A stretch of DNA of 64,000 nucleotides from the NCBI GenBank assembly GCA_910574865.1, contig CAJTDN010000011.1:62001-126000 (forward strand), read 5' to 3'. How positions within the stretch are numbered: position 1 is the stretch's first letter; the number at the start of each line of letters is the position of its first letter. The notes beneath the pieces were generated by a model. It did no database searches. It was not told the origin of the DNA and was given only the letters and a program-made list of their open reading frames with translations. This DNA is from Lachnospiraceae bacterium (GTDB lineage: Bacteria > Bacillota > Clostridia > Lachnospirales > Lachnospiraceae). This document shows positions 18,451-26,877 of this stretch, piece by piece. Both the position numbers and the translations under genes were made by a program.

Positions 18451-18586
18451 CTTCCACCACGCCCGCGTTGGAAGGCTCCCAATCATTGTCCCGCACCTCC
18501 AGCACGCCGGCGTACGGAAGCTTCCAGTCATTCTCCCGCACCTCCAGCACGCCGGCGTACGGAAGCTTTCAGTCATTCTCCCGCAC
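18451..18586 (-). repeat. Three 45-bp tandem copies of the hpt 3' end
   Basis: Units at 18451-18496, 18497-18541 and 18542-18586 repeat the last ~45 bases of hpt, whose own copy starts at 18587. The two units nearest hpt are almost identical; the most distal is closer to the hpt sequence in places (GCGTGGTGGAAG). Each unit carries the palindrome ACGCCGGCGT or a variant, and most repeat the GAGAATGA around the stop. hpt ends inside the first unit. Confidence 0.9.
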
Positions 18587-19103
18587 CTTCCACCACGCCG
18601 ACGTACGGAAGGTTCCGATATTTCTGGGCATAGTCAAGGCCGTAGCCCACGACGAACTCGTCGGGAATGGAAAATCCCACGTAATCCACCTCGACCTCCA
18701 CTTCCCTGCGCTCCTGCTTGTCCAACAAGGTGCAAATGCGCACGCTGTCCGGGTGACGTTCCTGCAGGACCTTCTTCAACTTGGAAAGCGTATGCCCCGA
18801 GTCGATGATGTCCTCCACGATCAGCACGTCCTTACCCACGATGTCGCCGTCCACGTCCTTGCTTATCCGCACGTTCCCGCTGGACTTCGTGCTGTCGCCA
18901 TAACTGCTGACGCACATGAAGTCCAACATCACCGGCACGTCAATCCTCTTGGCCAACTCGCACATGAAAAACACGCTGCCCCGCAAAATGCCGATCATGT
19001 AAATTTCCTTCCCGGCATAATCCCTGCTGATTTGCTCTCCCAATGCCTGAATCCTGGCATCCACCTCTTCTTCCGACTTTAATACGCGAATCGTCTCCGC
19101 CAT
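18573..19103 (-). CDS. hpt: Hypoxanthine phosphoribosyltransferase
   Basis: A 176-residue purine salvage enzyme making IMP/GMP from hypoxanthine/guanine and PRPP. The PRPP-binding motif [14 protein letters not shown] and the upstream [21 protein letters not shown] are typical, and length is normal. GGAGG lies seven bases before ATG. It sits between tilS and ftsH in conserved order. Its 3' end has been copied several times downstream, so the last residues (VVEGAGE) and the stop lie in repetitive DNA. Confidence 0.95.
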   Translation of the reverse strand: MAETIRVLKSEEEVDARIQALGEQISRDYAGKEIYMIGILRGSVFFMCELAKRIDVPVMLDFMCVSSYGDSTKSSGNVRISKDVDGDIVGKDVLIVEDIIDSGHTLSKLKKVLQERHPDSVRICTLLDKQERREVEVEVDYVGFSIPDEFVVGYGLDYAQKYRNLPYVGVVEGAGE

Positions 19104-19151
19104 CTTTCATCCTCCGTTATCTTATTTTTAAGCCTCCGTTTCGGCCTCCGC

Positions 19152-20696
19152 CTAATGTTTCATCCCGGCCTCCACCCGACTCCCTATCCTGACTTCCACT
19201 TGTAAAATCTGCCGCGTCCCCTTGCCGACCTGGTAGGCGCTACTCATCCGATGCCCAATAATCCACAAGATGTCCCTACCGCAGGCCAAAAGCGGGATTT
19301 TCGCCCGCTCGTCGGCCGGAACCTTCTCGTTGACGAACCAGGACTTCAGTTTCTTGGCATGTCCCTCTTTGTCAATCACGATGGAATCACCCGGTCTCCT
19401 GCCCCGAATGCACAGACCTTTTTTTATTATACCATAGTCAAACCATTTCGTGTAGATGTTTTCTGGTATTTCCTCCATGGAAAATCGCGCGGGCCGTTCC
19501 ATGACCTTGCACCGCGCCACCATGTTGTGTTCCGGAAAATACGTCTCCCCCGGAATATTGAGAAAACGAACTTCCCGCGGGCCAGGTACAAGGTCCGGCC
19601 GAAACCCTCCGATTCCTTCTGACGCCGTCTCCGGCCAAGCCGCCCCGCTTCCCGCCGAATCCGGACCGCCCCGGACCGCCCCGTTCCCCGCCGAACCCGA
19701 CTCATGATGGACACTTCCGCCATCCGCCGTCACGCGCAGTTCCACGCCGCCGTAGACGCGCCGCGCCTCAAGCTTCCCGGGCAGGCAGGCCTTACGCCCC
19801 ACCTGTTTCTCGAACAATGCCAGCAATGCCTCCACGTGGACTTGGCCAAAGTCCGTCAGTTTCCCCCGCAAACGCACCACGCACCCTCTCAGGACATAGC
19901 TCCTCAAAATACGCGGGTATGCGTAAAACGAAGCCTTTTCAATCAGGCAGCGGCCGTCCTCCCATGCCGTACATTCGCTTAGGGCCTCCCTTGCCTGCCC
20001 CTCCACGTACTCCCGCAACTCCGACATCTGCCGCGCCGACTCGTTCATGTGACGCACACTCCGTGAATTGACCTCACGCTCCAACACCGGAAGGACGAGA
20101 TGGCGCAGGCGGTTCCTCGTATAGTCCATGCCGCCGTTCGTCTCGTCCGTACGGTAAGGCTGTCCCCGCTTCCGTAAAAAATCCTCGATTTCTTCCCTCG
20201 TCATGCATAGGAGCGGGCGAACGTACAAGCCATTTACCGGACGGATGCCGCACATGCCGTCCAACCCGCCGCCACGGCAGAGGTTCCACAAAAGCGTCTC
20301 CGCGTTGTCGTTCTGATGGTGTGCGAGGGCAATCTTGTTTGCCCCATGCTTCTTTGCCGCCGCCAAGAATGACTCGCGCCGGACATGCCTTCCCGCTTCC
20401 TCCAAAGATTGTTTCCTGTTTTTGGCAATTAATTCCAGATTCACGCGGAAAACCTCGATTGGAACCTTGTAGCGCCCACATAGCCCGCGGACGAACTCCT
20501 CGTCCTTGTCCGCGTCCTCCCCGCGCAACCCGTGGTTTACGTGCACGGCAGCGAACTCGAAGCCAAGCCGCCCCCGAAGCTCCAAGAGTACGAAAAACAG
20601 GCATACCGAATCCGCGCCGCCCGATACACCTGCAATCACCCGGTCGCCCCGGGCAATCATATGATGTTCTTCCATGTAATCCACTATTTTTTTCAT
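19152..20696 (-). CDS. tilS: tRNA(Ile)-lysidine synthase
   Basis: A 514-residue N-type ATP pyrophosphatase that makes lysidine at the wobble base of tRNA-Ile(CAU), which is essential for AUA decoding. The PP-loop SGGADS is at residues 25-30; a substrate-binding domain and a C-terminal TilS domain (RRPGDSIVIDKEGHAKKLKS) follow. A Gly/Ala/Ser-rich stretch (coded by about 19598-19712) is inserted before the C-terminal domain. I chose MKKIVDYMEEHH by family alignment because the upstream frame has no ribosome binding site; the chosen ATG also lacks a strong one, so the start is uncertain. Confidence 0.93.
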   Translation of the reverse strand: MKKIVDYMEEHHMIARGDRVIAGVSGGADSVCLFFVLLELRGRLGFEFAAVHVNHGLRGEDADKDEEFVRGLCGRYKVPIEVFRVNLELIAKNRKQSLEEAGRHVRRESFLAAAKKHGANKIALAHHQNDNAETLLWNLCRGGGLDGMCGIRPVNGLYVRPLLCMTREEIEDFLRKRGQPYRTDETNGGMDYTRNRLRHLVLPVLEREVNSRSVRHMNESARQMSELREYVEGQAREALSECTAWEDGRCLIEKASFYAYPRILRSYVLRGCVVRLRGKLTDFGQVHVEALLALFEKQVGRKACLPGKLEARRVYGGVELRVTADGGSVHHESGSAGNGAVRGGPDSAGSGAAWPETASEGIGGFRPDLVPGPREVRFLNIPGETYFPEHNMVARCKVMERPARFSMEEIPENIYTKWFDYGIIKKGLCIRGRRPGDSIVIDKEGHAKKLKSWFVNEKVPADERAKIPLLACGRDILWIIGHRMSSAYQVGKGTRQILQVEVRIGSRVEAGMKH

Positions 20697-20853
20697 ATGT
20701 AAACTATAATCAATCCGCCTGGAAAATGCAAGTAAAAAAAACAGAAAATCTGGTCTTTTCAAGCCTCGGCCGGGAGAATGCACGTCTACGCCGGCGTGGG
20801 ATGAATTGTAACGGGCATCACACGGGAGGATGCACGTAAATCCGAGGTTGCCG

Positions 20854-22251
20854 CTACCGTCTCCACACGCCCGCCACCAGCACGGTCATGTCGTCTTGCG
20901 GGGCTTCCCCCGTCCAATTCATCACCTGCTTCAAAATATGCTGTGCAAGCTCGCGTGGATTACCCAGGTCGCTTCCTCCGATGATGGTCGAAAGAATCAC
21001 GTCCTGTTCCGCCACCGGCAGCGCGTCAAGCACCCCGTCCGTCATCATGACCACGAAATCGCCGTCCCCAAGCTGGCACTCCGTGGACTCCAATTCGATT
21101 TTATGGACCACGCCGATTGGCAGGCTGGTGGAGGTCAGGCGCTCCACGCCGTCCTTTCTCTTGATAAAGGTAGATGAAGCCCCCGCCTTGACAAATTCGC
21201 ACGTCCCGCGATACAAGTCGAAAATCCCCATGTCCACCGTCGAGTAGTGAATCTCCTCCCTCCCCATCACAAGAGTCGTGTTAATCATCTGAATTGCCAT
21301 CTTCTCGGGAAATCCAGCCGCCAGCAATTCCTCCAAAAGCTCGACCACCTGCGCGCTCTCGCGGCACGCCTTTTCTCCAGAACCCATGCCGTCTGACAAC
21401 GCGATTGCCTGCCTTCCCCCGGGAAGTTCGCAGGCAAGGAAATTGTCCCCCGACACCTGGCTCCCGCCCTTGCCGACCCTCGCGACTCCTTGTATGACAC
21501 GGTAGGCCGGGCCTTCCAGACAGACGATTTTCACATATTCCCGTCCCACGGTCTGCCCTTGTCCGGCCGCCGCCACCATCTGACGCCCGATAACGCCGGA
21601 AACCTCCTCCAGGACTTCCTTCATCGTGACACACTTTTCCTGCGTGGTACGCGCGGTCAGGTGGATTTCATATTTCCCGCCGCGGTTCATGAAAAAGTAG
21701 CAGTTCAATACCCGGATTCCCTTTTTCTTCAAGGCCGCCGTCAGCCGCTTTTCCGTACGCTCGTCCTCCACCAGGCTGTCCTCAAGTTCCTTGGACGTTT
21801 CCCTGAGCATTTCCGCGAACGTGTCCAGCTGGATTGCGCACCCTTCCCTGCTCTGGGCCATGCGGTTCTTCCACATCATGTCCTGTTTCGCCTCCTGGAA
21901 CGTGTTCAGCAGCCTCCGCAAGTAGCGGGGGGCTTGTACGCACCGTTGCGCCAGCTTCCGCTTAATCTCCATGTTGAGCTCGCTCCCATAGGAATCCACC
22001 GCCGAAAGCACCTCGTATCCCATCTGGTAAGTATGTACGAAGTCCTCCCCCCAGCACCACGCGCATTTCTCGCATTTCTGGCACACCCCGTCCTTCACCC
22101 GGCCGAACATGCCGTCCACCTCTTCCCCGGTGAAAAAATCTTTCTTTTTCTCCATTTTCATGAATGTATGTGAAATCTGCGTCAACGAGTCCGCGAATTT
22201 TTCAATCTGTACCGCGTACGGGCTCGCATGCAGTGCTTGTCCATTCTCCAT
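20854..22251 (-). CDS. spoIIE: SpoIIE-type PP2C phosphatase lacking the membrane domain
   Basis: A 465-residue soluble protein. The Cys-rich segment CQKCEKCAWCWGEDFVHTYQ and the helical part after it match the middle region of SpoIIE. The C-terminal PP2C domain has ALSDGMGSG, MMTDGVLDAL and PQDDMTVLV. In sporulators SpoIIE dephosphorylates SpoIIAA to activate sigma-F at the septum and has about ten N-terminal membrane segments; none are present here or upstream. I chose the ATG at 22249-22251 (GGGGG 11 bases upstream) because a terminator and a 13-bp repeat fill the space before it. Position between divIC and tilS is that of true spoIIE. Confidence 0.82.
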   Translation of the reverse strand: MENGQALHASPYAVQIEKFADSLTQISHTFMKMEKKKDFFTGEEVDGMFGRVKDGVCQKCEKCAWCWGEDFVHTYQMGYEVLSAVDSYGSELNMEIKRKLAQRCVQAPRYLRRLLNTFQEAKQDMMWKNRMAQSREGCAIQLDTFAEMLRETSKELEDSLVEDERTEKRLTAALKKKGIRVLNCYFFMNRGGKYEIHLTARTTQEKCVTMKEVLEEVSGVIGRQMVAAAGQGQTVGREYVKIVCLEGPAYRVIQGVARVGKGGSQVSGDNFLACELPGGRQAIALSDGMGSGEKACRESAQVVELLEELLAAGFPEKMAIQMINTTLVMGREEIHYSTVDMGIFDLYRGTCEFVKAGASSTFIKRKDGVERLTSTSLPIGVVHKIELESTECQLGDGDFVVMMTDGVLDALPVAEQDVILSTIIGGSDLGNPRELAQHILKQVMNWTGEAPQDDMTVLVAGVWRR

Positions 22252-22284
22252 GACCCAAGTACCCCCTGTTGTTAATAATGGAAT

Positions 22285-22314
22285 TAAAAACCCCCGGGAA
22301 TCTTCTCCCGGAGG
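22285..22314 (-). terminator. Strong terminator between divIC and spoIIE
   Basis: On the minus strand CCTCCGGGAG, loop AAGA, TTCCCGGGGG (with three G-T pairs) followed by TTTTT. It ends the hup-to-divIC unit and implies that spoIIE needs a start site within the remaining 35 bases or depends on readthrough. Confidence 0.85.
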
Positions 22315-22324
22315 TCTTCTTATG

Positions 22325-22362
22325 TAATCCATATTTGTAATCCATATTTGTAATCCATATTT
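22325..22362. repeat. Three tandem 13-bp repeats (TAATCCATATTTG)
   Basis: Copies at 22325-22337, 22338-22350 and 22351-22362 (the last differs at its end). They lie just before the terminator upstream of spoIIE. They could be protein-binding sites or simple slippage. Confidence 0.85.
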
Positions 22363-22418
22363 TGCGCCTGTCATTGCCCACGCGAACGCGGGGTGGACAT
22401 TACCGGCCCTGCAACCAT

Positions 22419-22434
22419 GCCACGCGGGCGTGGC
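22419..22434. other. Perfect GC-rich hairpin at the divIC stop codon
   Basis: GCCACG-CGGG-CGTGGC begins at the last base of the divIC stop codon. No T-run follows, so it is more likely an mRNA 3' stabiliser or a member of the small dispersed hairpin family seen elsewhere in the window. Confidence 0.6.
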
Positions 22435-22775
22435 TATTGCTGCGGCTTGAACACGACGTCGTCCGGATCGACCAGCCCCAGTTTCTCCTCCGCGACGTCC
22501 TTGACATACTCGTCGGTCTTGACGTACTCTTCGTACGCTTTTATCTCCTCGGCGCGTTCCTTCGCCTCTTCTATCTGCAACCGCAGTTCCGCCTCTTGTT
22601 GCTTGTATGACTCAATCTTGGCATACAAGCGGACGGATCCGGCCCCCAGGACACCCATCAGCAATCCGAGAACCGCACAAATGACCATCACGCTTTTTTT
22701 ATGCTTGTAAAGCATCGACCTTCGTCTGGCGGCGGGCTTCCCGTCCCCCTGCCTTGCGTTCCTTTTCCCCTTCAT
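22434..22775 (-). CDS. divIC: Septum formation initiator DivIC/FtsB-like
   Basis: A 113-residue single-pass cell-division protein. A basic N-terminus (KGKRNARQGDGKPAARRRS) precedes one membrane span (VMVICAVLGLLMGVLGAG), then a coiled coil (YKQQEAELRLQIEEAKERAEE) and a short DivIC-type tail (VAEEKLGLVDPDDVVF). The start is the ATG at 22773-22775, with a GTG one codon earlier. It lies in the conserved yabP-yabQ-divIC order. DivIC acts with FtsL and DivIB at the septum. Confidence 0.88.
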   Translation of the reverse strand: MKGKRNARQGDGKPAARRRSMLYKHKKSVMVICAVLGLLMGVLGAGSVRLYAKIESYKQQEAELRLQIEEAKERAEEIKAYEEYVKTDEYVKDVAEEKLGLVDPDDVVFKPQQ

Positions 22776-22875
22776 CACAATCTACTCACCCTATCCCGAC
22801 ATTCGCGACAAGTTCCTTGTCCATCACCACCGTGCCGGATACTTTCTTTTCCTCACAAAACGTACCACGTCTATT

Positions 22876-23208
22876 CTATCTTTTTTTCTTCCTTTTTTCA
22901 AGTTTTTTCCGCCATTTCTTCCAGACTTTCTTTGACAATTTTTTCCCTGACCAAGCAATCAGGCACCCTAACACAACCCCTAGCACGAAGAACCATCTTA
23001 CGCTACCATATATTGTCCTATACATCTGATGAAAAATATACACGCTTACCGCGACCCAGTATAACAAGTCCTCAATCCCGGTTACGAAAGCCGGATGCCT
23101 CAGCAACAGCCGAAACAGATACAACATTTGGTAACTTAAAAACACGGTTATGCCCGACAGGCAGGCATAAAGCAGGATGGCCGTTTCTTTTCCGATTCCC
23201 AGTATCAT
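22876..23208 (-). CDS. yabQ: Spore cortex biosynthesis protein YabQ
   Basis: A 110-residue small membrane protein with three to four hydrophobic segments and a very basic C-terminus (KKVWKKWRKKLEKRKKKR). In Bacillus YabQ is needed for spore cortex formation. Size, topology and position between yabP and divIC fit. It starts nine bases after yabP ends. Identity rests on context as much as on sequence. Confidence 0.78.
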   Translation of the reverse strand: MILGIGKETAILLYACLSGITVFLSYQMLYLFRLLLRHPAFVTGIEDLLYWVAVSVYIFHQMYRTIYGSVRWFFVLGVVLGCLIAWSGKKLSKKVWKKWRKKLEKRKKKR

Positions 23209-23217
23209 GGACGCGCC

Positions 23218-23502
23218 CTAACGGAATAACTTTGCAAAGAAGTTCTCACCCTGCGCGCCAGCCTGCTTGATGTCGGAATAAGAAACGCTGTCTATCGTCC
23301 CGGACAAGTCGATTTCGCCCTTCTCCACGGTCAGGCGATTGACGTGCAAGTCGCTACCCTTGACCATCAGCATTCCCTGCTCCGTCTCCAACAAAATTTC
23401 GTTTAAGTCAAAAGAAAGCACATCCAGCACCCCGGTCACCGTGCTCGTCTTTCGATTGTTAATTATCAGTTTATGCGACTTTACCGTCTGCCGTTCGTCC
23501 AT
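23218..23502 (-). CDS. yabP: Sporulation protein YabP
   Basis: A 94-residue protein of the YabP/YqfC family (HKLIINNRKTSTVTGVLDVL, then SFDLNEILLETEQG and MLMVKGSDLHVNRL). In Bacillus it is made in the mother cell under sigma-E and is needed for sporulation. I chose the ATG at 23500-23502, with GGAGG nine bases upstream, over a longer open frame. It pairs with yabQ. Confidence 0.9.
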   Translation of the reverse strand: MDERQTVKSHKLIINNRKTSTVTGVLDVLSFDLNEILLETEQGMLMVKGSDLHVNRLTVEKGEIDLSGTIDSVSYSDIKQAGAQGENFFAKLFR

Positions 23503-23633
23503 ACAACCCCTCCTCCCCGTACTTTTTAATTTATATGTGGGAAAGCGTGGAAATATGACACCTCCGCAAACATGGTTTTTAACACAATAAAACCACGGAT
23601 TACTATGTGCTTTGCGCTCCCGCCCTGGCATCA

Positions 23634-23873
23634 TTACAAATATTTAAACAAATCCTTCGCCTCTTCTTTCTTCGTGGTGTCCGCAATGGCCAGCACCTCT
23701 GCCTTGACGTTCTTCGTCCCGAACGCAATCTCTATGACGTCCCCCGCCTTCACTTTCGTGGAAGCCTTGGCAACGCTTCCGTTGACCAGCACGCGACCGG
23801 CATCGCACGCCTCGTTCGCCACCGTCCGCCTTTTTATCAGGCGCGACACTTTCAAAAATTTATCCAGCCTCAT
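23634..23873 (-). CDS. rqcP: S4-domain RNA-binding protein RqcP (YabO/HslR)
   Basis: A 79-residue S4 domain protein (MRLDKFLKVSRLIKRRTVA, GRVLVNG). In Bacillus RqcP works with RqcH to add C-terminal Ala tails to stalled nascent chains on the 50S subunit. Length and position between hup and yabP match the conserved cluster. About 130 bases separate it from yabP. Confidence 0.93.
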   Translation of the reverse strand: MRLDKFLKVSRLIKRRTVANEACDAGRVLVNGSVAKASTKVKAGDVIEIAFGTKNVKAEVLAIADTTKKEEAKDLFKYL

Positions 23874-23931
23874 CTTCGTTTCCTTTCCCTATTGATTCAC
23901 CATGCACTAAAATCAGAGATTCTCAAGCGAA

Positions 23932-23955
23932 AAGGCAGGAGAAACCTCCTGCCTT
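23932..23955 (-). terminator. Terminator after hup
   Basis: On the minus strand AAGGCAGGAG-GTTT-CTCCTGCCTT followed by TTCGCTT. It is a perfect 10-bp stem 40 bases past the HU stop. It probably ends most hup transcripts while letting some continue into rqcP. Confidence 0.85.
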
Positions 23956-23995
23956 CTATCTCTCTAAGCATCCATGCCTTCATCCTTGACACTGG

Positions 23996-24268
23996 TTAGT
24001 TCACCGCGTCCTTCAGCGCCTTTCCAGCCTTGAACTTCGGAGCCTTGCAAGCCGCGATCTTCATCGTCTCTCCCGTCTGCGGATTTCTTCCTTCCCTAGC
24101 TGCCCTTGTAGATACTTCGAATGTACCAAAACCAACCAACTGTACCTTTTCGCCTTTTTTCAGTTCGTCTGCAACCACGTCAATAAACGCCTTTACGGCC
24201 TTCTCTGCGTCCTTCTTGGAAATCTCCGCATTTTCCGCAACCGCCGCTACAAATTCTGTTCTGTTCAT
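23996..24268 (-). CDS. hup: DNA-binding protein HU
   Basis: A 90-residue histone-like nucleoid protein that bends DNA as a dimer. The signature [21 protein letters not shown] is intact, as is the start [27 protein letters not shown] lies upstream of the ATG. It has its own sigma-A promoter and strong terminator, fitting high expression. Confidence 0.97.
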   Translation of the reverse strand: MNRTEFVAAVAENAEISKKDAEKAVKAFIDVVADELKKGEKVQLVGFGTFEVSTRAAREGRNPQTGETMKIAACKAPKFKAGKALKDAVN

Positions 24269-24357
24269 GGATAATATCCTCCTCTTAATCGTACTAGAAC
24301 TATTTTATTTGTAAAGGTATCCGCCTTCTCATCCAGTGCGACACTACCCTTATTATT

Positions 24358-24386
24358 GTTATAACCGTTTCATGACGCTTTGTCAA
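24358..24386 (-). promoter_or_regulatory. Sigma-A promoter of hup
   Basis: On the minus strand TTGACA (24381-24386), 17 bases, TATAAC (24358-24363), about 90 bases upstream of the hup ATG. One mismatch from consensus. Confidence 0.82.
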
Positions 24387-24483
24387 GGATTTTCCTTTAT
24401 TTCCGTCCATTATATTTGATTTTTATTACTTTTCTCAGAACCGTATACCCCAACACTCATCAAACTGGGCATAATGGAACTTG

Positions 24484-24717
24484 TTATTTGTTTTCCTTGA
24501 GCATCCCCCTAAATTGTTCCATCTTTTCTTTGTCCACATGGGCGGCCGCCTCCTGGTTCGCCCTCATGGCCTCCACCAACTCTTCACGCAAGATGGAAAC
24601 CTCCTTCGGGGCATCAATCGCCAACCGCACCCCGTCGCTGTTGCTTTCCACCACGGTTATCTTTATGTCGTCACCCAGTATCAGGGATTCACCCGTTTTT
24701 CTCCTCAGAATCAGCAT
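24484..24717 (-). CDS. csrA: Carbon storage / translational regulator CsrA
   Basis: A 77-residue RNA-binding dimer that blocks translation by binding GGA motifs; in Bacillus it represses flagellin mRNA. The sequence MLILRRKTGESLILGDDIKI and VRLAIDAPKEVSILREE is typical. It starts three bases after fliW; GGAGG of its ribosome binding site lies inside the fliW 3' end, so the two are translationally linked. It ends the late flagellar unit. Confidence 0.97.
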   Translation of the reverse strand: MLILRRKTGESLILGDDIKITVVESNSDGVRLAIDAPKEVSILREELVEAMRANQEAAAHVDKEKMEQFRGMLKENK

Positions 24718-24720
24718 CCC

Positions 24721-25131
24721 TTACGCCTCCCCGCCCTTAAATTCCTTCAGCAAGTGGCGGAACCCGTACTCCTTGGAATCCAGAATTACCTGCCGTGCCT
24801 TTCTGTTGACATGGTTTACCACGATTGGACACTTCAAGTTCACCTTGCTCTCCCCGACGGTATTCCCGACCACGCAGAACACGTAGTAAGACAAGTCACC
24901 CACGTTGGACGTTCCCAACGCCTTATAGTCCTCCTCGCTTAACACCGGATCATAGTCCTCCTTCAACATGAACGGATTCATGATGACGAAGGACAACTCC
25001 TCGTCCTCCAGACTCTGCAAGTACAAAACGGCATCGCTGTCTTCCTCCAGCATAATCGGGATGAACTTCTTTTGACCCTCAAACCCGAAAATGCCTTCCT
25101 CAAACTCGATGTATTCCATTTCTTTATCCAT
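24721..25131 (-). CDS. fliW: Flagellar assembly factor FliW
   Basis: A 136-residue protein that sequesters CsrA and binds flagellin, so that filament export relieves CsrA repression of flagellin. The YIEFEEGIFGFEGQKKFIPI start, QSLEDEELSFVIMNPF and NHVNRKARQVILDSKEYGFRH are family-typical. AAGGAG lies five bases before ATG. It is adjacent to csrA as in many Firmicutes. No flagellin gene is in the window. Confidence 0.95.
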   Translation of the reverse strand: MDKEMEYIEFEEGIFGFEGQKKFIPIMLEEDSDAVLYLQSLEDEELSFVIMNPFMLKEDYDPVLSEEDYKALGTSNVGDLSYYVFCVVGNTVGESKVNLKCPIVVNHVNRKARQVILDSKEYGFRHLLKEFKGGEA

Positions 25132-25151
25132 AGATACTCCTTCCGGCCTGA

Positions 25152-25769
25152 TTATGCTTGAATGTCAATCTGTTCCCCGGTAAAACGCTCGGCGGCACTC
25201 GGCGGCACGTAAAGCGGCCCGCCCACATATTTAATCTCGATTCCCGGATATTGGGAAATGCTCAGCTCAATGTCGCCAGGAATGAACTTGATGTCACCCT
25301 TCGCGATATTGGCGTCAAAATGCAATTTGTCCATCTCGTACTCGATGGAAAACTCGGGTGCCTCCCACTCGATGTTCGGTCCCGTCTTCGGCAGAAAATC
25401 CATGACCGCCTGCCCCGTCCCAGTGGCCGTGCGCTGGGCAAAAATCTGGTTCAGCGTCTCACTTCCGGCTCCAATCTTCGCTTTCAACAATATCTGTCCC
25501 TCACTTGCATAATTTGCCGTCGCCTCGTAGGCCGCCTGGCATCCCTTGTCAGCCCTCTGTTCGATGGAACGTTTCGTCGTCGGAACAACTGAATTCCTCG
25601 CCTCGTACGTGTCCATGTGAAGCTTGATTGGACGGCTCTTGATGGTCATGCCGCCCTTGTCCCTGCTGATTTCCAATTCGGCAGTTCCATTCTGGTGCTG
25701 CAATGACGCGTGTTGAATCTTCAGTTCGTACTTGATTGGTATTGTTTTGATTTGTAGTAATTGTTCCAT
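25152..25769 (-). CDS. DUF6470 (YviE-like) protein of the flgL-fliW region
   Basis: A 205-residue cytosolic protein of the YviE/DUF6470 type, which commonly sits between flgL and fliW in Firmicutes; function unknown. Recognisable parts are LQIKTIPIKYELKIQHASLQ at the start and PGIEIKYVGGPLYVPPS at the end. AAAGGAG lies upstream of ATG. Confidence 0.85.
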   Translation of the reverse strand: MEQLLQIKTIPIKYELKIQHASLQHQNGTAELEISRDKGGMTIKSRPIKLHMDTYEARNSVVPTTKRSIEQRADKGCQAAYEATANYASEGQILLKAKIGAGSETLNQIFAQRTATGTGQAVMDFLPKTGPNIEWEAPEFSIEYEMDKLHFDANIAKGDIKFIPGDIELSISQYPGIEIKYVGGPLYVPPSAAERFTGEQIDIQA

Positions 25770-25839
25770 AATACCTGCTCCTTTCCCTCACTTTCCTTTT
25801 TATTCTATTTCCGTACCGGCAGGTGGTTCAAACCCATGG

Positions 25840-26841
25840 TTAATTCATGAAGTCCAGCAGTGACGGCCCGATGATGCTGGTGCCAATCTTCAATGCAACG
25901 TTATATGCATACTGGGCCCACGAATAGTTCGTAATTGCCTCTTCTTCTTCAATACCAATCGTCGATTTATACTGCTCGTAAATGTTGTCCTTTTCCTTGG
26001 TCAGGCGTTCCTTCGTCGCCTCCAGAAGCTGCGTCTTCGCCCCCAGCTTGGCAAACTGGTCGGACACCGTCTCACCCCGCTCGCGGAAATGCTCCCACAA
26101 TTCCGAGTAAGCCTCGGAATCGAACTCATCCGCCTCCAAAACTTCCGCCATCTGCCCGGCCAGGACAATCAGGTTGTTGCTGTACTTCCCGTCCGTCTTT
26201 CCGTATCCCACTATGTTGATTCCAGGCAGTGCGGAGTCGAACGCGCTGGAAGAAATGACTTCCCCTTTGTCATCGAACGACAACCCAAATCCGAGATCGA
26301 TGTACGACGATTCCTTTGCCATTTTATCCAGTGCTTCCTGGTTCGCCGGATCGTCCACGTCGAGCCCGCGGTACTTCACGACCCCGTCCTCAAACGTGAA
26401 CGGGGCGTTCAGGCCGTCGTTCCCCGCCATGACGAACACGTCACTATACTTGACGTTCAACGTGTTAATCATGCTCCTCTGAAGTTCCCGCAAGTTGGCA
26501 GCGTAGGCATCCCTTCCCACTTTGCCCTCCGGGTCGTTCATGACCGTCGTGGAATAGTCGCGGTCAATATTGCGCACCACTTCGTTCAGTTCCAACAAGA
26601 CGCTCTCCTGCGTGTCCTGCCACTTCTGGGTATTCTCGACCGCGCCCAGGTAATCACCGTTCCTGGCGTACCTGCGATCCAGCACCGCCCCCTTGGCCGC
26701 CGCCGTCGGATCCTCGTATGACTGCGAGAACCGTCTTCCCGATTGAACTTGCTTTCTGGCGGACTCCAAGCCGCCAACCGTCCTCGACAAATTCTTGTTA
26801 TAATTCCTCATTACCATGTTTGTCGTAATACGCATACTCAT
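25840..26841 (-). CDS. flgL: Flagellar hook-filament junction protein FlgL (HAP3)
   Basis: A 333-residue flagellin-like junction protein between hook and filament. The N-terminal MRITTNMVMRNYNKNLSRT and C-terminal helical region (EEEAITNYSWAQYAYNVALK) are the conserved coiled-coil ends. I chose MSMRITTN, with GGAGG 11 bases upstream, over an upstream GTG. It follows flgK by 36 bases. Confidence 0.95.
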   Translation of the reverse strand: MSMRITTNMVMRNYNKNLSRTVGGLESARKQVQSGRRFSQSYEDPTAAAKGAVLDRRYARNGDYLGAVENTQKWQDTQESVLLELNEVVRNIDRDYSTTVMNDPEGKVGRDAYAANLRELQRSMINTLNVKYSDVFVMAGNDGLNAPFTFEDGVVKYRGLDVDDPANQEALDKMAKESSYIDLGFGLSFDDKGEVISSSAFDSALPGINIVGYGKTDGKYSNNLIVLAGQMAEVLEADEFDSEAYSELWEHFRERGETVSDQFAKLGAKTQLLEATKERLTKEKDNIYEQYKSTIGIEEEEAITNYSWAQYAYNVALKIGTSIIGPSLLDFMN

Positions 26842-26877
26842 AATCTCAGCTACCTCCTTGTCTACCGTCACCTGTCA

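Noticed and set aside
18391-18576. 61-codon minus-strand frame after hpt
   Set aside because: It is an open frame created by the tandem 45-bp hpt-end repeats and has no independent start signal.
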